Shown: piece after piece, positions 12,059 through 27,300 of the stretch
Layout: each line of letters begins with the position of its first letter
Position numbering within the stretch: the stretch's first letter is position 1
Assembly (NCBI RefSeq): GCF_022458985.1
Contig: NC_061789.1
Location: 20,936,357-21,000,356, forward strand
Length of the DNA stretch: 64,000 nucleotides
Direction of reading: 5' to 3'
From: Mugil cephalus
Taxonomy: Eukaryota > Chordata > Actinopteri > Mugiliformes > Mugilidae
Made by a program: the position numbers and the translations under genes
Notes under the pieces: generated by a model
What the model saw: only the letters and a program-made list of their open reading frames with translations
Database searches by the model: none
What the model was told of the DNA's origin: nothing

Positions 12059-15000
12059 GGAAGATTAATCCTTACGTCAGAGCACAATTTTCACTCCAGT
12101 TCTGCCTGTCCTGAGATTACAGAGGTGGCTTATGGTTGGTTTAAGCAGGTCTGCTGCACCAAGGAAAACAATGCAGCATGCTCTGGCAGAGATGACGTGA
12201 CTTCTGATTAAGAGAGAGGGGGGAAGGTCAAGGTAATATTATCAGCTTCATCAGCTTAAATATAGTGGGATGGATCAGTGATACACAAGTAAAGCTGTGC
12301 CTAAATTAGCAACTATATTAAAAGAATTGAAATACATGACATGGACACGGTTGTGGAACAGCAAACATGTGCAGTATTTCTGTTGCCAAAGGAAGGGGTG
12401 ATTCCTTAGTGAGGACTAATCAATGCAATGTAAGCCATCTCTGCTCTAGAAGAGCACTGAAAACAGTTTTCCATGTCCAGTAAGAGTAGCAGGTAAGAGG
12501 AGAAGACCCACACACCAATTAGGTACATACTCACACCAGAGAGAGGGCTCACAGTTACACTTAAGGGCTCAGGTAATCAATGTCTTATCTCTAGACTTTC
12601 CTTATCACATGCAGCACTGTGGACGCAACACAAGTACCTTCACATGTAGAGTCAACATCCTCTCTAAACAGAGTCGACCTGCACTGGTGGCAGGGGAAAA
12701 CAGGAACAGGCTGGGTCAGAATTGTAGCTGTTCCCATGATGGTATTGTAGTAAATGCTCTTACTTAAATACTACTTGAGTACTTGAATGTACCTGCGATC
12801 CACTTTTAGCCAATGCAAAAGATTATACTTTGATTATACTTTGAAAGAAAGGCTCAGTGATACACAACATCATCCTTTCCACAGAAACCAGGATTATTTG
12901 TGTCATTTAAATATTGGCAGACCTGGAAATAGTCTGGACAAATGTCAAATGCTTTGCCAGGAGTATTTTTCAGACAATACGTCATCCTAGTCATGAGGAA
13001 CAGTTACTTTCCATTGTTAATTAAATAAATGCATATGGTGTTTGTGAAAGGATATGGTCACTAGTCCCTAATGGTGACTGTTACGACTGGAAATACAGCC
13101 CTGTCACTGCACTGCACGCTTACACATCTCTTTGTTTTCTACTGCTGCCTGTGACAAAAAGTGTATAACAGCGTATTTATTATTTCAATGCATCTTGCCG
13201 TTGCATTCATCCTGTCTGGCGTCATGGCACAGACGCACAGATGATTACGAGTATCATGATCACGTTGGACTTCATCAATGTAAGAGGACCAAAAGAGGTT
13301 TATATTTAAAGTGATGTCTCAGCGGTCTGGTGCTTTTTTCATCCTGGTTGTTTTGCATCAACAGGCACAGACTTGCAGCTAGGTACTCTTGATGAGAATC
13401 ATCTCTCTGCACCCAGTCTCACTGGGGACAGACATGTTTCCATTAGACCAGCTGGGCTCTGAGCACTCCGGCTGTCCTTCAGGAAAACAGCCTGGTTAAG
13501 GGGAGCACTGCTCTTTGCTTTTCCTGTCTGTCCTCTTCTGCCAGCTTGACTTCCAACCATTAGGAAACCAGGGACTATGTGATAGCAACAAAGAAAACAA
13601 ACACAGATTGACATGACCAGTGCCAGCAGTAACAGGTGCACAGAAGCAGTAATCTGCCCAGGGGGAAGCTTCTTTCAAATTTTAATATGACGTTTGTCAT
13701 CTGCATTTACAAGAGAGTAAACCCAGTTTGCTGTTGTTGAAACTGCAAAAATCCACGCACCTTTCTGCCTCTGACTTTTATTTTTTCCATATTCACAATG
13801 TCCATTCTGACTGGCAAATGTTTAAAAGTATGTTGTTCTTCATGCACACATCTTATTAATACTATTTACTTCAGTAGCCAAAAACAGAGCAACAAGTAAT
13901 TAAAATGAACCCTCAGGTGGACAGGCGGAGAAACTCATGGATATTTTAGGTGTTTCAGTCAGAACTTACTGACAGATGATTTTTACATCAAGCCACAATG
14001 CTTACATGTCTGTGCAGGTTTGTGTGTCTGCAGGCTACAAACTGCTGCACATTCATTCGCGTTGTTTAGGAATACTTTAGCAGTTGCATTAGAAGCTTGA
14101 GTAGTGTGCACAGTGCCCGCCTGCATACCACAACAAAACCGGTTGATCAATAGATGCTGATCAGTAATGCTGGAGGTCTTCAATGGAAACACGGAAACAC
14201 ATTTATGTAATCAGGCAAATGGGAGATGAGAGGTCAAAAAAAAAAAAAAAATTAAAAAATCCTTCACTTCTAGATCTGTCTGAGATTCTGAGAATGCATT
14301 AAATGATGTGGCCAGTAAATATTTATCTGTGGGATTATTTGACTAGCGTTGGATGGTGAATATTCTGCCTTCAGCCGTGGTCTGACAGGAGAGGTTGCTT
14401 TGCCTCGCTGCAGCTGTCCCACTTGTTGACAACAGAACTTGCGCTCTTGCAGCGAATGCAAAGATATTATATTTCACCTTCTCTGGCCGCCCATGGTTTT
14501 AAAATAGTCCAAACGCTCTGAATGATGCAGTAAACAACACAAAACAGCTCCTTGTTCACTCTACATTGTAAGTCCAGCAGCAGTCTTACTGGTAATAAAT
14601 TATGTGTAGTTCAGGAAAGACGTCTGAAGTTTTAGTATAACCCATAAGCAACTACACCAAAAGTTAACTGAATGTAAAAGAGTCAGGTGTTGCATGTGAA
14701 GAAGAAGTCCAATTGGATGCCTATATCTCAGCTGTTTTGGAAATTTTTCATCCATATCCATAAATTATCACCAGAAATTGAAGTGAAATACAATCTGAGC
14801 CCACTCAACAGAGCAACATCTGTGTCTGAGAAGAGCACACAGAACATGCTGTATAGCAGCCTTCATCAAATTAAACATGCTTTTTAATTTTTTTTTTGTA
14901 TGTGGCACATTAATCACACACGTTTACTATAACGCGCCACCTCCTTAGGCGAAAACACACACACTAACAAAATTATATTTCTATTACTTCAGAGGACACT

Positions 15001-16847
15001 GCCTTCGCTGGGAATCGTGTGTGACACACATACACTCGCTCCGGTCCACAGGTTTGGCCTTGGCAGTGTTATTTGTGATGGAAGCTTGCCATCAGTGCTC
15101 CAGGGTTTAATTACGACATGCTTCAATCCAAGCACTACTATCAAATCACTAATCTGTCCAGGTATCACCTTCAGCACAGGAGAGAACTCACCGCTGATGG
15201 ATTGTTTCAACACAAACTAGTGACATTAAGATGCAGTATTAGATTGTAATACTATAGTGCTTATTTCTAGTGAGTTCAGACTTTGAAATCAGTTTAGAAA
15301 AGGATATTTCATTTTGGACCACATAGCCTTCTCAAAGCACCAATGGTTAGGGAATATCTCTCAAACACTTGCCATTCATGATCTAAGATGCCCTCAAATG
15401 CTTCTACTCAATGTTTAATCCAGCTTTGGCTTTATATTTGATATGCAGAACTCTGACCTTGTGTCTGACGGCATGAATGTGTTGTATCCAAAGATGGATT
15501 ACTGACCAGACAGTGGGGCCTTCAGATCCTCAGGTGTGCTCCATATCGTGTCTGTCTACATAATGTGATTAAGAGCAAATTTAAAAAAAACAAAAAAAAA
15601 AAAGATCTTATAGGGGGACTATCTCTGAATCACACTTGAAAAGCTGATGTTTTGCTTAGAAATGACTCACCAACCAAGTATAAAATGTTTTTGGGTGCCT
15701 GAGGAAATCGTAGAACTGTCAGGTACATTAAGTGTCCTCAGAAGATTCACCTGGACATGTCTGTATGATTATTTGCAATCGTCCCTGCCAAAAGAGTTAC
15801 AGAGAAGCTGAAAAGAATACTGTAGAAAAGTAGACATTCCAAAGCCACAAGCTCTTTTCTAGTCACAAAAAATATAATTATGTAATTCACTCATCCTGTG
15901 CAAGTCCCTCTGAGACATTTTCTTTTCTGCAAGAGGATTTATTCATGGACTAGTGTCTGCTTTGTCTCTCGGCCCTTTGAATCCAGAGAGCACAGAACTC
16001 CCCCTGAGGTTTTTGGTAGAAGGGAAGATGTTTACATCATGCATTATAGAAGTGTATGAATTGTAATACATATTTCTTTTTCATGGACGCTTATTATGAT
16101 GCTGAGAAAACCTGGAAAGGAGCCCTTACCTCACCTGTGAGCCATTTCCAAAAAGTCACTGCAGTCTATTTTCTATAGAATCTTAGATTGAGTGACGCTA
16201 ATATTAATATGACTCACCCCAACACTTGCTGAATTAAATAAATTATCAGTCGTCAATATCACCCACCCTTTCAGTAATCAATCATTTTCATCATTTACAG
16301 CTAAGCCACTCTACTGTATAATTAAGAACAGACCTAATGTTTCAGCAACATGCATGCATAATTTTATTCTATTTTTTTTTATCTGCAGAAATAAATCGAT
16401 GACTTCACCTCTAATTCTGACAGTAATCAGACTGGTCAGCGCGTCATGTGTCCAAGTTATTGCTCACAAACCTGCCCCCCACCCCTCTCAGAACTAGGCT
16501 CAGGGCGCAATAGGAGCCCATCTACAGCATAGTATGTTGCATAAGGTTGAGCCATGTGAGGGTATAGGAAGATCATGTTCCATTAAAGTTCTTGTACCCT
16601 CCTTGGCAAAAGGACACAATACTAACTTTGCACCTTAAAAACTTGTACATCTGCTAACTAAGGGCCTGCTGTTGGCCACATTTTCTTGGCATGGCATAGA
16701 AACACAAGGGGTTACAGATTGAGGGATGCTTGGTGATGGATGGTGTCCTGACTTTCTCCACAACTCCTGTGTTACCCATTTAAAAATCACAGTGCACAAT
16801 TATATTTAATTGGCACAACATCATCATGTGATTGTATGGCACATTGC

Positions 16848-16868
16848 GTGTGTGTGTGTGTGTGTGTC
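16848..16868. repeat. (GT)n microsatellite
   Basis: GT repeat of about 20 bases. Confidence 0.9.
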
Positions 16869-17231
16869 CGTGTGGTACTCTAATGAGCTGTTGGGTGGTT
16901 TGCTAAACCCTGCCACTGCATTTCCATCTCCATGCCATAGGCAGGTCAGGAGATCATGAGATCTGGCACAGGACTGAAGAAACCCTTCCAAAATGAATGG
17001 CATGTACCGTGCACATTACCACGTGTTGTCTGGCCCTCTTCTGTCCGTCTGCTGATCCCTCTGGGCCACATCAAGAGTTCCCAAGCTTAATTTGCTCAAA
17101 AAGCTCAAAATAAGAATAAACTGAATCACTCGTATTTTTTTTGGCGTGATTCCTTCCTGAGAGGAAAAAGAACAGTGTTGCCACCAATTCTACAGGGAAT
17201 CTACCTGACTAGGTGCCTGGTGATTAATAAC

Positions 17232-17420
17232 GTATCGATTTTATATAGCACTTTATCATAGACACTCAAAGATGCTTTCCACCAAACATCATTCACTCAC
17301 AATCATGCACCTGTGGTGGGAACAAGATGACAGGATGGGTTAAGCATCTTGCCCAAGGACACAATGGACGGACTACGGATAGGAATCAAACTGACAACAT
17401 TTTGGTTATTGGACGACCAC
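17232..17420 (+). repeat. Dispersed teleost-type repeat, copy 2
   Basis: Same block order as 9262-9515: ATAGCACTTTATCATAGACACTC, a CATTCACTCACAA block, CTTGCCCAAGGACACAATGG, and GGTTATTGGACGACCA. The downstream part is cut off by a Tc1-like remnant that starts at about 17418. Confidence 0.6.
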
Positions 17421-18047
17421 TCTTGCCAAAAGTATTTGCTCACCCATCCAGATAACTGAATTCACATCCATGACTGGGAATGACAGCAACTCAGCCACAA
17501 AGTGTCAGGCCCCGTAAAAAGACAGAGCGGGGTCAGCAGATGCTTCGGCGCATAGTGCACAGAGGTCACCAACTTTCTGCAGAGTCAGTCGCTACAGACC
17601 TCCAAACTTCATGTTTCATTAAATGAAGAACAGTGCGCAGGAAGCTTTATGGAATGAGCTTCCATGACTGAGCAGCTGCATCCAAGCCATACATCATCAA
17701 GTGCAACGCAAAGCGACAGATGGTGTAAAGCACACCACCACGGATGAGTGGTTTGGTGTGGAAGAACTTAACTGGTCTGCACAGAGTCCTGACCTCAACC
17801 CAATAGAACCAAGACTGTGAGTCAGGCCGTCTCGTCCAACATCGGTGTCTGACATCACAAATGTGATTCTGGAAGAATGGTCAAAAATTCCTATACACTC
17901 CTAAACCTTTGCTTTCCTTCCCAGAAGAGCTTAAGCTCTTACAGCTAAGGGTGGGCTGACATTAAACCCTATGGGTTAAGAATGGGCTGTGACTAAAGTT
18001 CATATGCGTGTAAAGGCAGGTGAGTGAATACTTTTGGCAATACAGTG
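17418..18047 (-). mobile_element. Internally deleted Tc1-like transposon
   Basis: The ends form an inverted repeat: the left end has TTGCCAAAAGTATTTGCTCACC and the reverse complement of the right end has TTGCCAAAAGTATTCACTCACC. At about 630 bp it is much shorter than an intact Tc1-like element (about 1.3-1.7 kb). On the minus strand, traces of transposase-related sequence remain, including the region around CCTCAACCCAATAGAACCAAG, corresponding to the DLNPIE motif. No open transposase is left. Confidence 0.75.
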
Positions 18048-19500
18048 TTTTAGAAATGTGTGAAAACAAGCCAAATTTGTTGACTGTTGGACCACGACCG
18101 CTTTGAAATTTCCGTAAAAAAGGCCATGAATTCCTTAAAGTCTAAAGTGTGATAGAATTTTAAAGTTTGAGAGTTGACAAAACACACCAACGGGGTTGAG
18201 ATAATGAATACAAACTCAAAAAACAAATCAGGATTATGTGACTGACAGGAGTTTATAAAATGGCCCTCTGCAGTTCAGAGAGGTTGGGATTCAGTGCTGC
18301 ATCATTGCCTGGTTTTCCCCTTCACACGACAATCTTTTGAGCTACATTATGTAAGTCCCTATCAAAGGCATGTCTTTCCTAAAAAGACTGTCTTTGGTCT
18401 GGCTGAGAATCCCCTTAACTACTTCATAACATTGAACTACTGCCTCTAGTCTACTGGTATTTGGTTTTGTCATCACGGCATGAAGTAATCGGCCTTTGAG
18501 TGACACACTCAAAGCAGAGTAGTCTGCTCTAAGTGGGCTTTTGTTAACCTAGACTGTAAAATGAGATTTTTCTTCCTATTTGTAACACCCCCTGAAGAAT
18601 TATGCAGTGTGTGTTCATTTCTGTGTACTTACATAACGATGTTTGCACACACACAAAAAAAATGAATTAAATTAATTACTGGCAACGGGCACTCTCTAAA
18701 TAAATTGTAATAAACTGAATTTACAAACTAGCTGCAATGAAAAATAACTATATACACTATATACATAAGTGTCTACATTGTGCCAGGAAAAGTAAATAAC
18801 ATTGACCATCTTGTGACAATTTAACATTCAACTGGGCAACTTTTGGACCTAGCATTCATGTGGATGTTACCACATAGACCAGACCAAGCATCCCCATCCT
18901 ATAGCAATTACTGTTCTTGATGACTGCAGCCATCCCTAGCAGGGTGCAGCCTTACACACACACACAAAAAAAAACACTTCAGGAACAAAAACAAAACAAA
19001 AAACATGAAGAACAGCATCTCCAAATTCACTAGATCCCAAAGTCAGCAAGTGTATTTTAGTTTTAGACTGTGTGTGCATGCACTGAAGTCAGGTGTACCA
19101 TTTCCATCTTGTGCCCTTTAATACACTTTCATTACATTACCTTCTTCACTGGCTCACCTGACAGCAGAGCAAGCTGGAGCCTCTCTCTTGGCTCTCTTTT
19201 ATCAGCTGGATCAGTCAGCTTCAGCATGTCAGAGTGTAGTTGGCAGATTAAGTGGAACTGTTAGTGACATGGAACTTGATGCATTAAGGAGTTTCTCACA
19301 CTGCCAACCAGCTGCGGTATACTGCCAAACGCATGTGGAAAGAGATTAAAAAAGGATGATGTATATGTGCATTTTTCATCAAACAAACTACTCCATCCTG
19401 TGTTGTACCATTACCCATGCAAACAGCTATTACATTCATGGCTTCTCAAGCAGGTTTGTGGAAAAGAAATAAATGAACCGACATACTGAACAATAAAGAC
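18048..19500. other. Intergenic, no gene seen
   Basis: AT-rich sequence between a Tc1 remnant and the presumed end of the map2k6 transcript. No coding exon is recognised. Confidence 0.4.
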
Positions 19501-19501
19501 C

Positions 19502-21238
19502 TTTATTTATTTCTTGTCTTTTCATAGTTCAAGTTCGTCGGTCCCACCCTGTGAAAAGGTGGCAAATAGAGTGAAGGAGTAAGAGGTAGAGCAAGTGTTC
19601 CATTCTCATTGTGATCAGCATAAAACCCACTTTTACACACCAAGGGAATGGCCATCCACAGAAGGCCGACTGGAAAAGAAAAACTAAAAATAAGAAAATA
19701 ACAGCAGCTTCTTTGTGGTGTTACTAGCTTTCCCTTATTATTCACAATCATAAATAGTCCTAACTTACTGACTTTTGATATAGATAACACTACAGCATAA
19801 ACCAGAGAGGCAATGAGTGCTAGCCATTTACACGGGCATGGCAGTCATCGTCACTATCATCATCATAACAGAACACTCGGGAGTGGGGAAACTGCCACAT
19901 GAAGAGGGCCTCTTGCTGTGTGTCCAAGGAGCTCTGCATAGTATGGTCTGACAGAGGAGATAATAGCTTCCCACCATAGACTTAAAAGAAGCTCTTGGTC
20001 CAGTACTCACGGGAAAGTACGACCTAGGGGCATACTGTGTAGGAGAGCACATGAACCTGAGCTATAGATGTACGACAGTCAGCTGGCCGTGTGAGTACGA
20101 AGTGTTTTTATATGTGTGTTACACTGAATTAAAATGAACTAATAGCAACCACTCTACCCCTCATTTACAACAGGGACAGGTTGGGACAGTGCCATTTAAA
20201 AAGCAGATAATATTTACATCTTCAACACATAAATTATTTCCCTAACATTCTGTCTCTATAAGGCATAACAGGATCTCAAACCAAAACAAATGTAAGTGCC
20301 TCTTTATGAAACGTCTATGCTAAATCCAGATTTGAGAAGAAAAACAAGTTTAAATGTTGCAAAAAAAAAAAAAAAAATCAAAAATTCAAGCAAAAACAAG
20401 TCCAAAAGAGAGAATAAAAACACAATTAATGCAGTGATTCATGAGAACAATTTGCAAAGTGGCACATCGAAGGAGAGAAATCTGTGTGTTTCACGAGGCA
20501 ACCCCTGAACACTTTCAGGTGGTAACAATGGGAGCCCTGGAGCTGATTCTTTAATACCCAAGAAAGAAGAAGCAAAGGCGTCAGGTCACTGTACGGAGGG
20601 CGACGCAACAGATCACTAATATAGTACACCTGACATTCCTGATTCATGCCACCAAGAGATCTAAAAACGACTTCTCCCGTTCACAATGTGACCACTGACA
20701 TTTTCTTATGCCCCCCAGAACCTCCCACAGCCTGGCCTGCAACAACTGCAGTCCAACCTGATGTGATCTGAGGAATAAGGCCCTAGTCCGGTAGAAATAC
20801 ACTTGTCTGGTAAATTCAACATTATACAGTATCAAAACTCTGTATAATAAGAAAACATACAAACAAATATGCAAATATAGCTTTCAATGCACATACAACA
20901 ACATACATATTAACTGTTGGTTTTGCTGAGGAAATTCAAAGTATGCTTACAATATGTGTCACAAACAGATAGCGGCTGGCTCTGTTCATTCTGAAGGGAG
21001 AGATAAGGGGAAAAAAGAACAACACAAAAGCAACAATTTAGGTTCAGTTCATATTTGTCATTTTGGATAACTCGCTCACATGGAAAGCTTGGAGGATTGA
21101 ACTGAACCTCTCCAGTTCACCGCACAAGTTCATATTGCCACAGCTCTCCCACTCCAGAGCTGCTGGGCTGTTGTCAGTCTTTGGGTCACACCCCTGTTGT
21201 TTCTGGGTGCATGAGAGTCTGTCATTCCAGTGAGCTTC

Positions 21239-21274
<36 letters not shown>

Positions 21275-21341
21275 TAGGCCATTGGTTTGTTTGCGGAGAG
21301 GTCCCGCCTACCCTGAAGAGATGGAGCCTGGAGGGAACCCG
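19502..21341 (-). other. map2k6 3' UTR (probable)
   Basis: Downstream of the map2k6 stop on the minus strand. The first AATAAA signals on that strand that I found are overlapping copies at 19502-19511, giving a 3' UTR of about 1.8 kb. No other gene is visible in the interval. A poly-A run lies at 21243-21271. Confidence 0.4.
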
Positions 21342-24300
21342 TCAGTCATCCAGGATGACCTTGACAAAACTGGCCACGTCTGTCTCTTTGGAGTCGTGCA
21401 GGGTGAAAAATGGATGAGTCTGCATAAAAAGAAGAAGAAAAATACACATCTTAAATGACTATAAGGTATTTATTCACTATTGGGTTGTTATTGACTGGTG
21501 AAATACACACATCATATAGTTGGTTGGTTAATGGTGTAAGTCTGGCCTCTTGTGGCCAAAAACAACAGTGCAGGGATTTGGATGTTGGCAGAGTAGAGAA
21601 AAGCAGGAACCCACATAACAACAGGTTAATGTTTGTTTTTAAAGTGATAAAAAGAAAAAAACAACCTACCATTAATTCTGTATAAGCTGGTCTTTCATTT
21701 GGCTTCTTTCTTAAGCTGAAAAAAAAAAATCAAGTATGAGAAAACCAGCAAATATAAAACTTATGTTGTGTTTTAACTTCGTATGGACCACATATTTAAA
21801 TACTAGAATATATAGACATTATCTGCTTGTATATTGGAGCTGATGCTGACCCCTGCTGGGCACTGGTGCAAGGTTAAACTCACCACTGGGAGATGAAGTC
21901 AACAAACTCTGGAGAGAAGCGGTCGGCAGGGAGCTGCGGAGACGGTTCATCCACCACCTGTTTCAGTTGCTGGAATGGCGTACCCCAAGACTCGTAGGGA
22001 AACTTTAAAATGGCAAGCTCGATCTAGGAAGCAGAGATCATTTAACAAGCAAAATGTTACAGCTGAACATCATGACATCTCTATCAAGTCAGTCTCTGCA
22101 CTGTACAAGGTCAGACCTCATAACAAGGCTTTAGAGGATCAAGTTATTAACCTGCATCGCTTTATGCATTCCACAGATTAAAATCAAATGCAAAAACAAA
22201 AAAACATTATGACCGAGAGCTTGCATACATCAGTGGTGCTGCTATTAACATGTCATTTTTTTATTTAATGGTAATAGCAACTGACACATTTAGCACAATC
22301 CTACCATAGACTGTAAACAAAGAAGGCAGACATGTTAGTGGGTGGGACTTAACCCTTAAACTTAAACCTTTTTTTCCATCCAAGGATGGTTTCCCTAATT
22401 TTAGGTAGTAATGCAATGCTGATGCATGTTCAACTGTCCAGTCTAACCTATTTGATGGTATAGAAATAAGATGTGACATCACAATGAGCCCAGGTTGCCA
22501 GGCTAACCTATCATGTAAGACTGTGACATTCGGAATAAATACATTCTAAATAAAATAAATCTTGGGCCTGTACCTTATATACTGTATAAACGAAAACACT
22601 ATCATTTAGATTAGAAGTGGATTGATCTGGTATTGCAAAGATATCTATAATAAACACAAGCAGACATTTGGTTATTAAATTCATATTAAGTGAGTTTTCA
22701 TAAAAAGGTAGCTGTAGCAATACACAAAGCACTGTAGTTTGTAGTACGCAGATGCCACTAAACTGAAATAATTATATATAACATTAGATCCATACAGACA
22801 ATTCAGAAAATGGTTTACTCATCTGGAAATAGTTCCACAATCTTTCAATTTTGCATAATACAATTTTATTGTTTTATATACGCTTGTAATTATTTATTTA
22901 AGGCGTCACTGAGTGGTTTCTGGACTATTCCATGTGAACATTTAAGTAACATTCCATGTGATATAACACACAGAATCAGTGGAAAAGTTTTCAAGTGTGA
23001 AATGTGTTCTTCACGAAAAAGCAAATAAGACTTGCAGTCGTAGTAAAAGGAACAAATAGAAAATCTGTTAATCTGTAAGCCACGTTATACATTAATTTTG
23101 GACAGCGAATAAACTTATGCCGCAGTTATCAAAACTGTCAAGGATCACCATGACTCAGCATTAGTGAGGGGCAGATAAAGCTGGATCTCTTTTGACAGTT
23201 TGTCAAACAGGGAATTAACCATCTGAGGCACTGACTCTGTGGTCTGTATTATGTAACCTAATAAGACAATATATGTATGCTAGTTTTATTTAATCTTTAT
23301 ATTATGACTACTATGATGAATTGGATTAAATTAAGTGATTACGTAAAACTAAATTAAAAAAAAATATCAAATTATTTTTGGGAGCTTTAAGTGACATAAA
23401 CTCACAAAGTAATAAACTAGAGAATATACTTCAAAGCACTTATCATCATGAAGGCAAGTCATGTATGTGACCATGTTTTTATCTATAGCCAAGCAACAGA
23501 ACAGTGACTCAGTGGAAAGGCAGCATTAATGATGTCTTTCTAATAATGACTGATTAACCCCACTCACCATTGTGATACCAAGACTCCATATGTCTGACTT
23601 GACACTGTAGCCTATCTGGTTGAGGTCAGGGTTGATCCTCTCAGGCTGAAAAAAAAAAAAAACAAAAGCAACAGATAAGTAAGTGAGATATTCAATTAAT
23701 TCAATGTCACACATGAACTAAAATCCCTCAAAGGGGCATAACTACGTTGTGAGGTCTGGTTTTGCAAGCAAGACAAAATGTTTCAAGGCTTTGGGTTTAA
23801 GACAGAAGAGGCCTGATATATATCAGTGTGTGTGGTCAGAATATGCAAATCCTTATGGCTTCTGGCCTGTGGAAGTCTGGCTTTACTCCAACTGATGAGC
23901 AGCTCATCAGATTCAAACACTGACAAAGACCAGGTCTTGCCGAGCCTTAAAATCCTTCCCTGCAAAGAATCTCAGCTAGTCAGTTCCAGGACTCGCTCTC
24001 CCAGCCCACACTCACCGCCATGTAGGGCTTGCAGCCTGCATCCATTGTTTTGGCCACAGAGTCCACCAGGTGGCCGCTGATGCCGAAGTCGCACATTTTC
24101 ACTTGGCCTTGTGTGTTGATCAGAACATTGGAGGGCTTCACATCTGGTGGGGGAAGTTGTTGGTAGCGTAAGAGGAAATACATAAACCACCGACGAGAAA
24201 CATCGATGGGGAAGAGGAAAGATGTGCACAACAGTGATTTCATTTGCTTTACCTCTGTGTATCACTGACAGGTTACTGTGCAGATGCTCTAATGCCTTGA

Positions 24301-27300
24301 CAATCTGTGGAGTACACAGAGAAAAGTAAAACATTGAGAGCTCCGGATCTCCATGTTTTCATAAACACAAATAAAATACATAATGGATCATTTGCTCTGT
24401 AACCTGCTCATTGCTGGTGACGTAATTTCTCAAGAATATGATGGTTGTTTAGTGTGAAGGTTTCACTCTTAATGATTCACTAGTTGTTTCTCCTTTATGT
24501 GTTTGTTGAATTGATTGAAAAGCAACAAATTATCCAGCCTGCACTTCCACTCGAAGCATTTCCAGCTACAGTGCAGGAGACTTTAGAAAGTCACTATGCT
24601 CTGCTGACAGCAGCAGACAAACTAAGCCTAAACACAAATGGCACAAATTGTAGTTTGACTCATCTTGCTGAATGAGCATTACTCATCCAAATGTGGGAAC
24701 TATTCCTTAAAGTTACATTTAAAAATATTTGGTAACTTCGGGATTTTTAGGGGGGAGAACATACTGCTACTGTGATCTTGCCCAAGATGTCCTCAGGGAT
24801 GGTTTTGCCTTTCTCAATAACCTTCTTGTAGAACTTATCCAGAGACGTGTCCATCAGTTCCATACAGATCCAAACATCACCCTGAAAAAAGACATTGCAC
24901 ATAATTCAGGGAAAAAGCGACCAGAAGACTAGACAGGAGGCCAAAGACGTCATAAATGAATGAGATTGAAAAACTGGCTTCACCTCTCTGAAGAGGGCGC
25001 CATAGAAGGTCACTGTGAAGAAGCAGTCCACTGTCCTCATGGAAATGTCCAAGTCCATCAGAAGCCTCTTCTGCTCCAGTGTGTTCACTGTAGCACGAAT
25101 CCTCTGAGTACACAAAAATCACAGATGGGTTGTCAGTTTTATTACGGGGCAGATTAAAATAAGTGGTTTCCAGTGTCCTGAACCCCCTGTCCCCAACCGA
25201 CCTACCCCACTGTCATTGTTCCAGAAGATGGGATCCAGCTCGTTTACAAGCTGACATCATGCACTAAATAGATCTATGACTTGTATTGCTATATTAAATG
25301 CAAAATCACAAATCAGGTAACCAGAGAAATGACATCGCAACCCACCTTGACAGCCATGATAACGCCACTGGGCACATGTCTCATCTTGTCCACCACCCCA
25401 TACGCTCCCCTACCAAGCTCCGCAATCTGCTCCAAGTCATCTGCCTTCACCACAAAGTTCTGGACAGGGAAGTCAGAAAATGCAACAATGTATGTATACA
25501 GTTAAGCAGAAAATAGGACAGTATATGTCAGAGAAATACAGACACAATTTTACCTGATCTCCAATTGTAACACAAGCTTTAGAATCAAGATCTCGAGGGG
25601 GCCTGTGAAGGAGAAAAACATTTAAAAACTAACAAAGACAACAATGTGGCCAGTTATGACACCTCCACTTTTATTTATAGCAACTAAATGAAACCCAGTA
25701 ACTCCTTTGAGGGTTTTGTGAGTTTATATGGGGGTTATGCGCCAGACATTAAGAAATTCTATTCTATCCTGTTCTCTACTGTTTTGAGTTCATTCCTTCC
25801 TTGTCTGGTAAGCGTTTTTTGCACCACATGCTGTTTTTATGCTTTCGTCTATCTCTGAATTAAACAGATATAACATGTTAATTAGCAATCTAACGGGACA
25901 AGTCACTTTGGACAGCTTCATTCCAATTTCCAGTATTTGTGCTAAGCCTAGTTAGCCATCTCTCACCTGTAGCATTTAAGTACTGCGAGAGGAATCAATC
26001 TGTTCATCAAAATCTTAGACCAACGGTAGTATGTGCACTTTGCAAAATGTTGAGTGTGTCTTTTAAGAGTTAAGCTAAAAAGGTGTCTTATTTTATGACT
26101 GACAGTAACATTAATGTTGCATCCACAACACCAGAGTTCCATTAAAGCTTGTAACATACTCCACAAGAGAAATTTGTTCTCCCTCCTTGGGCCACGTGAG
26201 AATTACGTTTGGTTCACGTAGCCCTTGTTTAGAAGTCCTCAGAGTTTGTTCTCAATGCATCATCCGGGCAAAACGATTTTCTCATGCGGTGTCTGAAAAG
26301 GTATTCTGTGATTGGTCAGAAACTGGAATGAGTGTGATATGATGGACACGGTTGTCAAAATGACATCAGCAAATAATAATAAGAAAAGTGCCTCTCGTCA
26401 TCCTCCCACAATGCTTAGTGTGTGTGACGTACGCTGGGAGGACCTAATGAGGACCTCCCGATGTCCGGCAAGTAGAAATGACCAGGAAAGAATGAACTTT
26501 GTTCTTGTTCACCTCACCTCATCTTGTAGAGTATGCAACAAGCTTAATGCTAGCTTCCCTTCTATGATGCATGTTTGTAGCTCGTCTCAGCAGTTTTGTT
26601 TCTGCTTCTTGTTTATTTCTTGTTTAATTTCTAGTGTTGACTTCACAAATCTGTTTCATCAGATAAGTACAACAAGTCAAACTTATAAATCTTCTGAAAA
26701 AGAGGAGAAAACCTCCCTGATCATGAGCTGAAGTGTGATTACACAAATGCTGCAGGTCACTCAATCAGACTTTGCATTGAATCCAAAATTACAACCAGAC
26801 GTTTGACTTGGGGCTTGATGGTGCCTTCAGTGGTGCACCTCCCACTCTGTTGATTACAACTGAGCTTGGTTCATTAGATTCTTCTGACGTGACCAGTTCT
26901 TATGCAAAGAAACAAACAGCTGTGCTGCCACACAAGAGCAATGGAGTTAAAGCCTCACACATGCAGGGAAAAACAATCAATTATCAGATTTTCAGAATCT
27001 TCATTGGCTCATTGAATGTTATCCTACGTGGGACGTTTATAGTTTTAACTAGTCAATGGTTTCTGGCGGACACATTATGTAAAAGTTAAACCTTCAATAT
27101 TTATGTACTGTAGTTTGTTGTTACTAACTGGCAGGCATATACACAGACACAAAGACCCTCTCTGGATAGTACTGGTGCTGTAAAAATGAGCCTTACGCTG
27201 TTGCTGCTGGTGGGGGAGGCGTAAACACTTCTTTGGCCAGCTTCAGCCCAGGGTTCTTTTTCTTCCCTTTGGGAATAGAAGTAAAATAAAAAACAATTAC

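Larger units (their letters stand above)
9520..17230. other. Long intergenic stretch between kcnj2 and map2k6
   Basis: No convincing coding exon on either strand. Microsatellites occur at 11334-11367, 11989-12058 and 16848-16868, and poly-A runs near 14236 and 15585. A GC-richer part at 11460-11755 has exon-like texture but no recognised protein. Conserved non-coding elements could be present, but this cannot be seen without alignment. Confidence 0.45.

Noticed and set aside
26312-26731. 139-codon plus-strand frame in map2k6 intron 2
   Set aside because: No homology, and inside an intron on the opposite strand.
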